From the NCBI GenBank assembly GCA_900543715.1, contig UQSX01000010.1, forward strand, positions 1-63,970: a stretch of DNA of 63,970 nucleotides, given 5' to 3'. Position 1 is the stretch's first letter, and every line of letters starts with the position of its first letter. The translations under genes and the position numbers were made by a program. Below the pieces are notes generated by a model. The model did not search any database, was not told where the DNA came from, and worked only from the letters and a program-made list of their open reading frames with translations. Below, in pieces: positions 18,320-26,250 of the stretch. Origin of the DNA: an uncultured Blautia sp. GTDB lineage: Bacteria; Bacillota; Clostridia; Lachnospirales; Lachnospiraceae.

Positions 18320-20428
18320 TCAGAATTTTCTTTTCAGATACACTGCCGCTGCCTTCCAGTTGTCTTCCGGATAAAAAATGAGCTGGCGGTCCTTTTCTAT
18401 GAGCTGCACTTTTGTATCAGAATACACTCTGTCTATTATATAATCTTTATCATGCCACTGTACAAAGGCTTTTTTAGGGATCTCGCCTCCAAAAATGTGG
18501 AAGACAGCAAATGCACCTTCTTCATTTTCCCGAAAGATCCCCTGCCATCCCTGAGGTTTTCTCCAGCTTTTTCCCATCTCTCCAAAATAATGGGTGCAGC
18601 CTTTTTTTATGATCGGCGCAATTCTCTGATAAAAGTCCAGCCCTTCGTCAACGGCCGCCCACTGCTCGTCATTTAGTTCCGTAACATCCCCTGATAAGCA
18701 GCATCTTCCAAAAAAAGTATTGCACATAGAATAGACTAATCTTTTCCTGCTGTCTTCTTTTCTTACAACAGCCCAGATCTGACTTTGTCTGGGTAAGATC
18801 GTCCTGTGCAGATTAGCTGCAATAATTGGAATTTCCAGGCATTCATGGGCATCGGAAAAAGAGGCCATGCTGGATATCCCCATCATTTTCGGTTCCAGTT
18901 TGTGTCCTCCTGAAGCACAGTTTTCGATAATGATGCCAGGAATATCTTTTTTAATTTTTTCTATAAAACCATAAGAAGCCTCCATGTTCTGACGCAGCCC
19001 TTCACCCAGAGATTCCGCGCCGTCGCATCCGATTCCCAATGTCTCATTATAGTCCATCTTTATATACTGGAATCCATTTTTCTTCAGGGCAGCAATGACC
19101 TTCTCCGTGAGATAGTTCTGTACCCATTCCTGTCTCATATCCCAGAATCGTCTGGTTTCCGTAGTCAGAACGTATCCGTCTCTTTTCAGCAGATGTTCCT
19201 CTTCTGTATAGGCCCTGGCCATTCTTCCAACATTGTCTATTTCAAACCAAAGACCCGGGATCATGCCTGCTTCCCGGATTTTTTCAGAGATTTTTCCTAA
19301 TCCTTCCGGAAACAGTTCTGCAGAGGGAACATAATCCCCCATAGAGTCACTCCACGGCACTCCCTCTGTTTTGTACCAGCCGCAGTCGATGACAAAATAC
19401 TTAAATCCTTTATTTTGTATAACTTTTAATATTTCCTCTATATTTTTCTGCGAAGGATTTCCCCATGTAGTACAATATTCATTGAATATTAAAGGCAGGT
19501 CTTTTTCCTGTTCTGGCAGATGGGCCATGGCGTCTTCCTGTCCCGATACCAGTCTCTGGAAAAATTCATCGGTATCCAGATTCCGTGCGGTTGTCAGGAT
19601 TGCCGCAGGAGTAGAAAAAATTTCTCCTGGTTTTACAGATTTGATCCATTGCCCGAATTCTCTGTCCGCTATGCCGCCGCTTAGAGATACTGCCTCGTCT
19701 CTTCTGTAAATTTCCATCTGCCACGAAGCATTATGTGCGATCTGCGCTCCCCAGTAAGCATGATTTTTTCTATCTTCTATAACCGCACATGGGAAAAATT
19801 TATTTACTGTCAAAGACCCAACGGCGCCAAATCTTTCACATCTGACTGCGTGTCCCGGCGCCCAGGAGGGCTCCAGCTGCAGCTCTTCCAGGGAAGTGGT
19901 TTCAAGCCTTCCTTCCTCGCTCCATACCCCTCTTATCCTGTGCAGATACAGATTTTCTGCGCCGTCATCCGAAAGAAAAGGAGAAATTCCTCCCAAAGAA
20001 AAGCTTTCCAGCATTTCAAGCGCAACTGGTTCTTCACTCTCATTGCAGAAATCCACATAAATTTCTAAAGTCTTCCGGCCCTTTTTCCATATCAGATTAT
20101 GAACGCATTTATATCCTCTGCTGTCTCTGCAGACCGTCTGGATTTTACAGCCATTTATATCTCTATATTCTTTTTGTTCCACAAACTTCATACGGGACAC
20201 GCTCTCGCTTTGTCTCATACTGATCCCGCCTGAATAGGAACCAGTATAGCGGTCTCCCAAAATTTTCAGCTGGATCAGTCCATCAATATTCTGCCTTTTG
20301 CTTTCCCAGGGCGTCGTATCCAGGCCGGCAGGATACAGCATCAGTTCAGGTATCCTGCTTTCTTCATCTAACACATACTCTGCTGTCATATCATCAAGTA
20401 AAAATTTATTTATCTGTTTTACAGCCAT
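18320..20428 (-). CDS. GH36 alpha-galactosidase
   Basis: 702 residues, cytoplasmic. An N-terminal beta-sandwich precedes a (beta/alpha)8 barrel. The nucleophile is Asp459 in YIKMDYNE and the acid/base is Asp526 in SFSDAHE; the family signature ENCASGG is at 502-508 and WFEIDNVG in the active-site region near 394. It should release galactose from raffinose-family sugars or galactomannan fragments. It lies 39 nt after the GH4 gene and is probably cotranscribed from the AraC-controlled promoter at 21963. Confidence 0.88.
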   Translation of the reverse strand: MAVKQINKFLLDDMTAEYVLDEESRIPELMLYPAGLDTTPWESKRQNIDGLIQLKILGDRYTGSYSGGISMRQSESVSRMKFVEQKEYRDINGCKIQTVCRDSRGYKCVHNLIWKKGRKTLEIYVDFCNESEEPVALEMLESFSLGGISPFLSDDGAENLYLHRIRGVWSEEGRLETTSLEELQLEPSWAPGHAVRCERFGAVGSLTVNKFFPCAVIEDRKNHAYWGAQIAHNASWQMEIYRRDEAVSLSGGIADREFGQWIKSVKPGEIFSTPAAILTTARNLDTDEFFQRLVSGQEDAMAHLPEQEKDLPLIFNEYCTTWGNPSQKNIEEILKVIQNKGFKYFVIDCGWYKTEGVPWSDSMGDYVPSAELFPEGLGKISEKIREAGMIPGLWFEIDNVGRMARAYTEEEHLLKRDGYVLTTETRRFWDMRQEWVQNYLTEKVIAALKKNGFQYIKMDYNETLGIGCDGAESLGEGLRQNMEASYGFIEKIKKDIPGIIIENCASGGHKLEPKMMGISSMASFSDAHECLEIPIIAANLHRTILPRQSQIWAVVRKEDSRKRLVYSMCNTFFGRCCLSGDVTELNDEQWAAVDEGLDFYQRIAPIIKKGCTHYFGEMGKSWRKPQGWQGIFRENEEGAFAVFHIFGGEIPKKAFVQWHDKDYIIDRVYSDTKVQLIEKDRQLIFYPEDNWKAAAVYLKRKF

Positions 20429-20467
20429 TTTATCTCTCCTTTATTCTAGTACGCCGGCCCGGCTATA

Positions 20468-21931
20468 TTACACCGTTATCTTCCTGGCCTCATGCTCTGC
20501 CGCTACTTCCTCTGGTGTCTTCTCACGCAGTCTTGCAGCTCCATGATAATCTTTCGCAGGGATGAGATTGCCTTTCGCCAGATTTTCTTTCGCCTCTTTG
20601 ATCGCTTCTGTATATTGAGGTAGCCATTTCTCCTGAGCCACCAGCATCTCATCGATCATCTGCCATATCTCCGGCGGATTGCAGACAGCTCCTGTCAGCG
20701 GATCCATCAGCGCAGCCTGCTTCAAAAGCTTCACATCTCCATGGACAGCAGCCTCCACAGCCAGTTTCTGTACCCAGATAGACTGAGAGCACACTGCGGC
20801 ACAGCCTAAAGGCAGATCCCCTACCTTTGGCACACTGATCCCATTTCCGTCCACATAGCAGGGAACCTCCACTACAGACTCCCAGGGCAGGTTGGTAATG
20901 CAGCCCTCGTTCATCATATTAAAATGTCCTCTGTATACTCTTCCCGTTTCCAAAGATTCTATGATATAAGAGCAATGCTCTTTTCCCCGCTCTGATCCGT
21001 CCAGTTTCTTAGGCTCTTCCTTCAGTATTTTGGGGTAATCTGTCTCAAACCAGTTTCTTTCCTCTCTGGTAACCCGGAGATATCCTCCTGTCTCTCCATT
21101 GATCCAGTTGTCCAGGTTGATCCAGTCTTTAATCTCTCCCGGGCGCTTCCTGTACCAGGCCACATATTCGGAAAGATGTCCGTTGGACTCTGTAGAATAG
21201 TAGCCGAAACGTTTCAGCATGTCAATTCTTACCTTTTCTTCCTCACGGAATCTCTCATGTTTCTCAAATTCTTCCAGGAGTTTTGGGATCATATCCTCCC
21301 CATGATGTTTCACAGAGATATACCAGGTCTGATGATTGATACCTGCACAGACAATGTCCAGTTCCTCTCTTGGGATTCCCAGGACCTCTGCGATCTGCAT
21401 TTCTCCGTGGATCTCCCCATGGCAAAGTCCTATGGTTTTTACGCCGCCATATTTATTGCAGGCCCAGGTGGCCATGGCATTTGGATTGGAGTAATTCAGC
21501 ATAACGGCTCCCGGCTCTGCCGCCTCCCGGATATCCTTACAGAAATTCAGCATTTCTGCGATCACTCTCTGTCCGTACATGATCCCTCCGGTACACAGGG
21601 TATCTCCCACGCACTGATCCACTCCGTATTTCAAAGGAATCTCAATGTCTGTCTCAAAAGCCTCCAGCCCTCCGATACGGACACAGTTTACAATGTACCT
21701 AGCGCCCCTGAAGGCCTCTCTCCTGTCTGTGGTGGCAAAAATTTTTATCGGAATGCCATTGGCATCCAGGTCTCTCTGGCACAGAGCCCTGGTTTTTTCC
21801 AGATTGTCCTCATTGATATCTGTAAAGGCTACTTCAATATTATGAAATTCCGGAACAGACATGATATCCGTAAACAAGGTTCTGGCAAAAACAAGGCTTC
21901 CCGCTCCGATAAATGCAACTTTAAAACTCAT
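20468..21931 (-). CDS. GH4 NAD- and metal-dependent alpha-glycosidase
   Basis: 487 residues, start ATG 21931 behind GGGAGG. Rossmann fold at the N terminus (FIGAGS, residues 8-12), NYSNPNAMATWA near 146, the metal ligand Cys170 in CHGE and His200 in GINHQTW. GH4 enzymes work by NAD-linked oxidation at C3 and elimination, with Mn2+. Overall resemblance is to the MelA/alpha-galactosidase branch, and it shares an operon with a GH36 alpha-galactosidase. However, alpha-galactosidases of this family typically carry CHSV here, while CHG-x has been linked to alpha-glucuronidase or galacturonidase members. Substrate class is therefore open. Confidence 0.8.
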   Translation of the reverse strand: MSFKVAFIGAGSLVFARTLFTDIMSVPEFHNIEVAFTDINEDNLEKTRALCQRDLDANGIPIKIFATTDRREAFRGARYIVNCVRIGGLEAFETDIEIPLKYGVDQCVGDTLCTGGIMYGQRVIAEMLNFCKDIREAAEPGAVMLNYSNPNAMATWACNKYGGVKTIGLCHGEIHGEMQIAEVLGIPREELDIVCAGINHQTWYISVKHHGEDMIPKLLEEFEKHERFREEEKVRIDMLKRFGYYSTESNGHLSEYVAWYRKRPGEIKDWINLDNWINGETGGYLRVTREERNWFETDYPKILKEEPKKLDGSERGKEHCSYIIESLETGRVYRGHFNMMNEGCITNLPWESVVEVPCYVDGNGISVPKVGDLPLGCAAVCSQSIWVQKLAVEAAVHGDVKLLKQAALMDPLTGAVCNPPEIWQMIDEMLVAQEKWLPQYTEAIKEAKENLAKGNLIPAKDYHGAARLREKTPEEVAAEHEARKITV

Positions 21932-21962
21932 GATAAAACCTCCCGTTTCTTTTGTTTTGTCC

Positions 21963-22056
21963 ATTATAGCTTCTGTCTGTTTTTTATGTGCAACCTATTG
22001 ACTGTTTTCTTTCAAAATGCAATATATTGCCGTATTTATTTTTTCTGTGCTATACT
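21963..22056. promoter_or_regulatory. Divergent promoters with paired AraC-type sites
   Basis: Two direct repeats of TGCAA-YM-TATTG-MC lie at 21989-22002 and 22018-22031, 29 bp apart. The first abuts the -35 position of a leftward TATAAT (21968-21963) for GH4, which has no consensus -35. The second overlaps the -35 (TTGCCG, 22027-22032) of a rightward promoter, 18 bp from TATACT at 22051-22056, for the AraC gene. Confidence 0.6.
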
Positions 22057-22127
22057 GAAGGCAGATTCCGTTCTTCCGCAATTTATCCAAAATGAAGGAA
22101 GTTCTTTATAAAAGGAGGTTTGTCACT

Positions 22128-23030
22128 GTGACCGTCAAAAAAGAATTGTACGGAGAGATCACGGCATTTTACGCCCTCTCTCTGCCGGAATTCCATATGC
22201 CTTTCCACTCCCACAGCAGTTTTGAAATTATGTACATAACCGCCGGAAGCTGTACCATCTTCTGCGGCAAAGAAGCCTTTCAGGCAGGCCCCCGCCATTT
22301 TGTTTTTATCGGCGCTCAGGTTCCTCACAGACTGGAGATCAGCCTGGAACACCCCTGTTCTATTTTGAACCTGGAGTTTCATCTTTCTCATGAAAAAGGT
22401 CCTGTGCATCTCTCCCAGCTTCTTGGCCAGTGCGGGGATTTTCAGGAATTTTGGAAGAAAATACCGTCTTATTTTTTCGGTGGAGATATGCAGAATCTGG
22501 GATATTCTCTGAAAGATCTGATCTCCCACCTTCAGAAATCTCCTGAAAGCTCCGACTTTCTCCTCTGTCTTCTCTATTCCAGAGCCATGGCGGAATTATC
22601 CTATTCTATAATCCATGGAAAAGAAAACAGAGGGTTCTATTATCTGAAAAAAGCCTGCACTTATATTGATCAGAATATCCATGAGACCATACGGGTGCCC
22701 CAGCTGGCTGCCTATACAGGAATCAACAAGTCCTATCTCCAGTCCCTTTTTTCCGAGATCCTGGGGTGCAGTATTATCGAGTATGTAAATAAAAAGCGAC
22801 TGGAAGAAGCTGCCTTTCTCCTGACCAACAGCTCTATGAGCATTACAGACATTGCCTTTGCCGTGGGATACAACAGCCGCCAGCATTTCGCTCACACCTT
22901 TGAAAAATATTATAATACCGGACCTCTGTCTTACCGGCAGCTCCATTCCAGGAAAATGAAGGCAGATACCGGAAAGGAGCAGTACATTCTGGAAGGCCTC
23001 AAAACTACCTGTCAGAAATTAATGGATTAA
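22128..23030 (+). CDS. AraC-family regulator of the GH4-GH36 operon
   Basis: 300 residues from a GTG at 22128 that has AAAGGAGG upstream at 9 nt; an earlier in-frame ATG at 22092 has none. The N-terminal cupin-like sensor domain begins FHMPFHSHSSFEIMYITAG, and the C terminus has two helix-turn-helix motifs (VPQLAAYTGINKSYLQSLFSEILG and ITDIAFAVGYNSRQHFAHTFEKYY). It is divergent from the GH4-GH36 genes and probably activates them with an alpha-galactoside or hexuronide as signal, judging from the paired repeats between the promoters. Confidence 0.85.
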   Translation: MTVKKELYGEITAFYALSLPEFHMPFHSHSSFEIMYITAGSCTIFCGKEAFQAGPRHFVFIGAQVPHRLEISLEHPCSILNLEFHLSHEKGPVHLSQLLGQCGDFQEFWKKIPSYFFGGDMQNLGYSLKDLISHLQKSPESSDFLLCLLYSRAMAELSYSIIHGKENRGFYYLKKACTYIDQNIHETIRVPQLAAYTGINKSYLQSLFSEILGCSIIEYVNKKRLEEAAFLLTNSSMSITDIAFAVGYNSRQHFAHTFEKYYNTGPLSYRQLHSRKMKADTGKEQYILEGLKTTCQKLMD

Positions 23031-23077
23031 TTAAATTCAAAAGTTCACAGAATTTTCACCCTTTCTTTTGATATACG

Positions 23078-23086
23078 TGTTATAAT
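23078..23086 (+). promoter_or_regulatory. Extended -10 promoter of the L25 gene
   Basis: TGT followed by TATAAT (23081-23086), an extended -10. The -35 is poor. The leader to the L25 start is about 90 nt. Confidence 0.6.
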
Positions 23087-23184
23087 ACTGGCGTAACAAG
23101 GAAATGACCTTGACAAACCTATTTGTATGACCCATTGCAAATTTGAAGGCTGTCGGGCAATCAGATTTTTGGAGGAAAAGTCAA

Positions 23185-23775
23185 ATGAATACTTTAAAAG
23201 CTGAAAAAAGAGACATGTCCATCAAAGCAAAAAGATTAAGGAGAGAGGGATACGTTACCGGTAATGTATTTGGTAAAGAGATTAAAGGTTCTATCCCTAT
23301 TAAACTTGAGAAATCCGCAGTAGACCGGCTGCTGAAGACCCACCGGAGAGGAAGTCAGGTAATGCTGGATATAGACGGTGAGTCTATGGATGTACTGCTC
23401 AAAGAGATTAACTTTAACCCTCTGAAAGGGCAGGTTGATGAAATTGATTTCCAGGCCCTGGTAAAAGGTGAAAAAGTACAGTCCGTTGCAGAGGTTGTTC
23501 TGGAAAATCATGACAAAGTTGCCAGTGGAGTCCTTCAGCTCCTTCTGGAGGAAGTTCCATACAGAGCCCTGCCTGGAGACCTGGTAGAAAAAGTTATCAT
23601 AGATGTTGGAAATCTGAAGACCGGCGATTCTATTAAAGTCGGCGACTTGGATCTGGCCAAAAATGAAAAAGTTGATCTGCTTATTGATCCTGAAACCATT
23701 ATCGTCACCGTATCCGAATCCAGAAATGTAGTAGAGGAAGACACCGCCGAAGGGGCAGAAGGCGGAGAGTCCTAA
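23185..23775 (+). CDS. rplY: Ribosomal protein L25 / general stress protein Ctc
   Basis: 196 residues, start ATG 23185 behind GGAGG. The N-terminal half is the 5S rRNA-binding domain (LKAEKRDMSIKAKRLRREGYVTGNVFGKEI...), and the C-terminal half is the TL5/CTC beta domain (DIPVRALPGDLV-like PYRALPGDLVEKVIIDVGNLKTGDSIKVGDL), ending in an acidic Glu/Gly tail. It is a monocistronic gene with its own promoter and a strong terminator. In Bacillus the two-domain form is stress-induced; here regulation is unknown. Confidence 0.92.
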   Translation: MNTLKAEKRDMSIKAKRLRREGYVTGNVFGKEIKGSIPIKLEKSAVDRLLKTHRRGSQVMLDIDGESMDVLLKEINFNPLKGQVDEIDFQALVKGEKVQSVAEVVLENHDKVASGVLQLLLEEVPYRALPGDLVEKVIIDVGNLKTGDSIKVGDLDLAKNEKVDLLIDPETIIVTVSESRNVVEEDTAEGAEGGES

Positions 23776-23832
23776 GCTCCTGATCACTGGATATCAAAAG
23801 AATTTGGTCTAAGTGTTTGATATAGTCAAAGG

Positions 23833-23900
23833 AAAGGGATTCTATCCATCATATTTTTATTCCTTGGGAATAAGGCAACGATGAATAGAATCCCTTTTTA
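23833..23900 (+). terminator. Rho-independent terminator after L25
   Basis: An 18-bp stem: 23833-23850 (starts AAAGGGATTCTAT) pairs with 23880-23897 (ends ATAGAATCCCTTT) with one G-U, followed by Ts. It can also terminate the leftward RarA transcript. Confidence 0.88.
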
Positions 23901-23932
23901 TATTACAAAGAAAACTGCCTTCAGACCGCCAT

Positions 23933-25249
23933 TCATCTTTCCCCTTTCCAGGCTTTGATCTCCTCCAGGCGCTCCTTTACTTTCTTCTCTTCCCCCTGAG
24001 CCGTAGGCTGGTAATAAACCCTGTCTTTCAGGCTTTCCGGCATGCACTGCATATGAGTCAGCTTTTCTTCTGTATTGTGGGCGTATTCATATCCCTTTCC
24101 ATAATTCAGCTCTTTCATCAGTCTGGTAGGCGCATTTCTGAGGATCAGAGGCACCGGCTCCGCCTTCTTATTTTTTACATCTGCTTTACCGGCTTCACAG
24201 GCTTTATACAGCGCATTAGATTTCGGCGCCATAGACAGATACACCACTGCATGGGTCAGGTGCACGTCACACTCCGGCATTCCCAGAAAATGACAGGCCT
24301 GATAAACAGACACTGCCAGAGGCAGGGCGTGGCTGTCTGCCATCCCAATGTCTTCGCTGGCAAAGCGGATCAGCCGTCTGGCGATATACAGCGGGTTCTC
24401 CCCGCCTTCCAGCATCCGGCACATCCAGTAAACCGCCGCATCCGGGTCGCTGTTTCTCATTGATTTATGAAGAGCGGAAATCATATTATAATGTTCTTCC
24501 CCAGTCTTATCATAAAGAAGGGACCGGCGGCTGACGCACTGTTCCAGGCCTTCATCTGTAACCCGGATTCCTTCAGGACTGAGCTCACCGTTTAACACTG
24601 CCATTTCTAATGTATTCAAAGCCGTCCTGGCATCTCCGTTGGCAAATTCCGCTATAGCCCTAAGCTGGTCTTCGCTGATCTGTACATTCTGATTTCCAAA
24701 TCCTTTATGGCTCTCCAGGGCATGGTTTAAAAGTTTCAGCAGGTCCTTTACCTCCAGGGCCTTCAGCACAAAAACCTTGCACCTGGAAAGAAGCGCAGAA
24801 TTCACCTCAAAAGAAGGATTCTCTGTGGTAGCTCCGATGAGGATAATGCTTCCTTTTTCCACAAACGGGAGAAAAGCATCCTGCTGGGCTTTATTAAAAC
24901 GATGGATCTCATCTACAAAAAGCACCGTCCGCTGCCCCATCCTTCTGGCAAGCTCCGCCTGGTTCATAACCTCCCGGATCTCCTTAATGCCGCTGGTCAC
25001 TGCACTGAAATTAATAAACTGGGCCCTGGTCCTTCCCGCAATAATGCTGGCCAGAGTAGTTTTTCCCACCCCCGGAGGCCCCCAGAAGATCATGGAAGAA
25101 ATCTGGTCCTTTTCAATCAGCTGCCGGAGGATCTTCCCTTTTCCCAGCAGGTGCTCCTGCCCTGCAAAGTCTTCCAGGGAATCCGGGCGCAGTCTGGTGG
25201 CAAGGGGTGCAGATTGTCCTCTGTCGTCAAATAATGACATCTGTTCCAT
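23933..25249 (-). CDS. rarA: Replication-associated recombination protein RarA
   Basis: 438 residues, AAA+ ATPase of the RarA/MgsA/WRNIP1 family acting at stalled forks. Walker A GPPGVGKTT near residue 60, Walker B/DEIHRF (VLFVDEIHRFNKAQQD), sensor GATTENPSFEVNSALLSRC, then the family-specific C-terminal oligomerisation domain (SDPDAAVYWMCRMLEGGENPLYIARRLIRFASEDIG). The start is ATG 25249 (MEQMSLFDD) behind GAGGTG; an upstream in-frame methionine is not supported. Monocistronic. Confidence 0.93.
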   Translation of the reverse strand: MEQMSLFDDRGQSAPLATRLRPDSLEDFAGQEHLLGKGKILRQLIEKDQISSMIFWGPPGVGKTTLASIIAGRTRAQFINFSAVTSGIKEIREVMNQAELARRMGQRTVLFVDEIHRFNKAQQDAFLPFVEKGSIILIGATTENPSFEVNSALLSRCKVFVLKALEVKDLLKLLNHALESHKGFGNQNVQISEDQLRAIAEFANGDARTALNTLEMAVLNGELSPEGIRVTDEGLEQCVSRRSLLYDKTGEEHYNMISALHKSMRNSDPDAAVYWMCRMLEGGENPLYIARRLIRFASEDIGMADSHALPLAVSVYQACHFLGMPECDVHLTHAVVYLSMAPKSNALYKACEAGKADVKNKKAEPVPLILRNAPTRLMKELNYGKGYEYAHNTEEKLTHMQCMPESLKDRVYYQPTAQGEEKKVKERLEEIKAWKGER

Positions 25250-25321
25250 TTCATACACCTCGCTTTTCCCCTCTCCAGGCAAAAACTTTTCTTTCCTGGC
25301 AGCAGGGGATTCCTGTCTTTT

Positions 25322-25330
25322 ATTATAGCA
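25322..25330 (-). promoter_or_regulatory. Extended -10 promoter of rarA
   Basis: Leftward TGC-TATAAT (25330-25322), about 75 bp upstream of the rarA start. No consensus -35. Confidence 0.5.
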
Positions 25331-25403
25331 CAATCCCTGCTTTTTCTGTGGCATATGCCGGATTCTTTGGCCGCCTCCTCCTGTTTTTTATTAAAAAACC
25401 TTA

Positions 25404-25432
25404 TTGAACCGCTAAAATGAAAGACTTATAAT
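25404..25432 (+). promoter_or_regulatory. Promoter of the YoaK-like gene
   Basis: TTGAAC (25404-25409), 17 bp, TATAAT (25427-25432). A palindrome follows at 25445-25462, near the expected start of transcription. Confidence 0.75.
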
Positions 25433-25444
25433 GGGGAATGGCAG

Positions 25445-25462
25445 CGTCGGTGTACACCGGCG
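25445..25462. promoter_or_regulatory. 18-bp palindrome in the YoaK leader
   Basis: CGTCGGTGTACACCGGCG is symmetric about GTAC apart from one pair. It has no loop, so a protein operator is more likely than a hairpin. It would lie about +7 to +24 from the promoter and close to the GGAGG site. Confidence 0.5.
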
Positions 25463-25487
25463 TTAAAAAGATAGGAGGAAGATACTC

Positions 25488-26231
25488 ATGGATGTACAAA
25501 AGACGCAGAATTCTCCTGCTGTAAAAAATAGTTTTCTGGAATGTGAACGGGGCATTGTTTTTATTTTGATGATGCTGGCCGCCGGATATTTCGGGGCCTT
25601 TACCTATTCCATACGAGGGGGGGTATTCTGTAATGCACAGACAGGAAACTTTGTCCTTCTGGCCATGGCTCTGGGAAACGGTCAGTGGTTCCACGCTCTG
25701 TACTTTTTCATTCCCATTACCGCCTACTGTGTGGGGACCATGCTCTCAGAAGTCCTTCCCGGCTATGTAAAAAAAAGCCGCCTGATACGGTGGGATACTT
25801 TACTGATCCTTATTGAAATCATTGTTGTGATCTTTCTTGGCTTTCTGCCGGAAAGTGCTCCGGTGCAGATCACCCAGGTACTGATCAATTTCATCTGCTC
25901 TATGCAGTATAATACCTTCCGCCAGGCGGAAGGTATCCCTATGGCCACCACCTTCTGTACCAATCACATCCGGCAGGTGGGCATCGCTATTACAAAATCT
26001 ATACGCCATCCCCAGGAACGGTCTTCTCATCTGAAAAGGCTGCGGACTCATACTGTCATGCTGCTCTCCTTTGTCCTGGGAGGCGTGGTTTCTACTTTTC
26101 TCTGCCGTTTTTTCCTGGGAAAAGCCATTTGGTTCTCTCTCATACCTTTAGGCTTTGTCCTGGCAGATCTTCTCTATGCAGATCTTGTAAAAGAAAAAGG
26201 ACGGCTGGACCAGATTCCAAGGGGACACTAA
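25488..26231 (+). CDS. YoaK-family (DUF1275) membrane protein
   Basis: 247 residues with about six hydrophobic segments. The family signature is visible at the N terminus (ERGIVFILMMLAAGYFGAFTYSIRGGVFCNAQTGNFVLLAMAL) and in IPMATTFCTNHIRQ. DUF1275 proteins have no established function; they are widespread inner-membrane proteins. It has its own promoter and a leader palindrome, so it is probably regulated by an unseen repressor. Its 3' end overlaps the convergent MATE gene by 4 bp. Confidence 0.75.
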   Translation: MDVQKTQNSPAVKNSFLECERGIVFILMMLAAGYFGAFTYSIRGGVFCNAQTGNFVLLAMALGNGQWFHALYFFIPITAYCVGTMLSEVLPGYVKKSRLIRWDTLLILIEIIVVIFLGFLPESAPVQITQVLINFICSMQYNTFRQAEGIPMATTFCTNHIRQVGIAITKSIRHPQERSSHLKRLRTHTVMLLSFVLGGVVSTFLCRFFLGKAIWFSLIPLGFVLADLLYADLVKEKGRLDQIPRGH

Positions 26232-26250
26232 AACTTCTGTGTCCCCTTTT
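26219..26250. terminator. Terminator embedded in overlapping 3' ends
   Basis: AAGGGGACAC (26219-26228) pairs with GTGTCCCCTT (26239-26248), followed by Ts on the + strand. It spans the stop codons of both convergent genes, including the last codons of the MATE gene. Confidence 0.8.

Noticed and set aside
22083..22529. Leftward frame opposite the AraC gene
   Set aside because: No start site; the AraC frame is clearly real.
23087..23184. Riboswitch in the L25 leader
   Set aside because: I could not find a conserved riboswitch or attenuator fold in about 100 nt.
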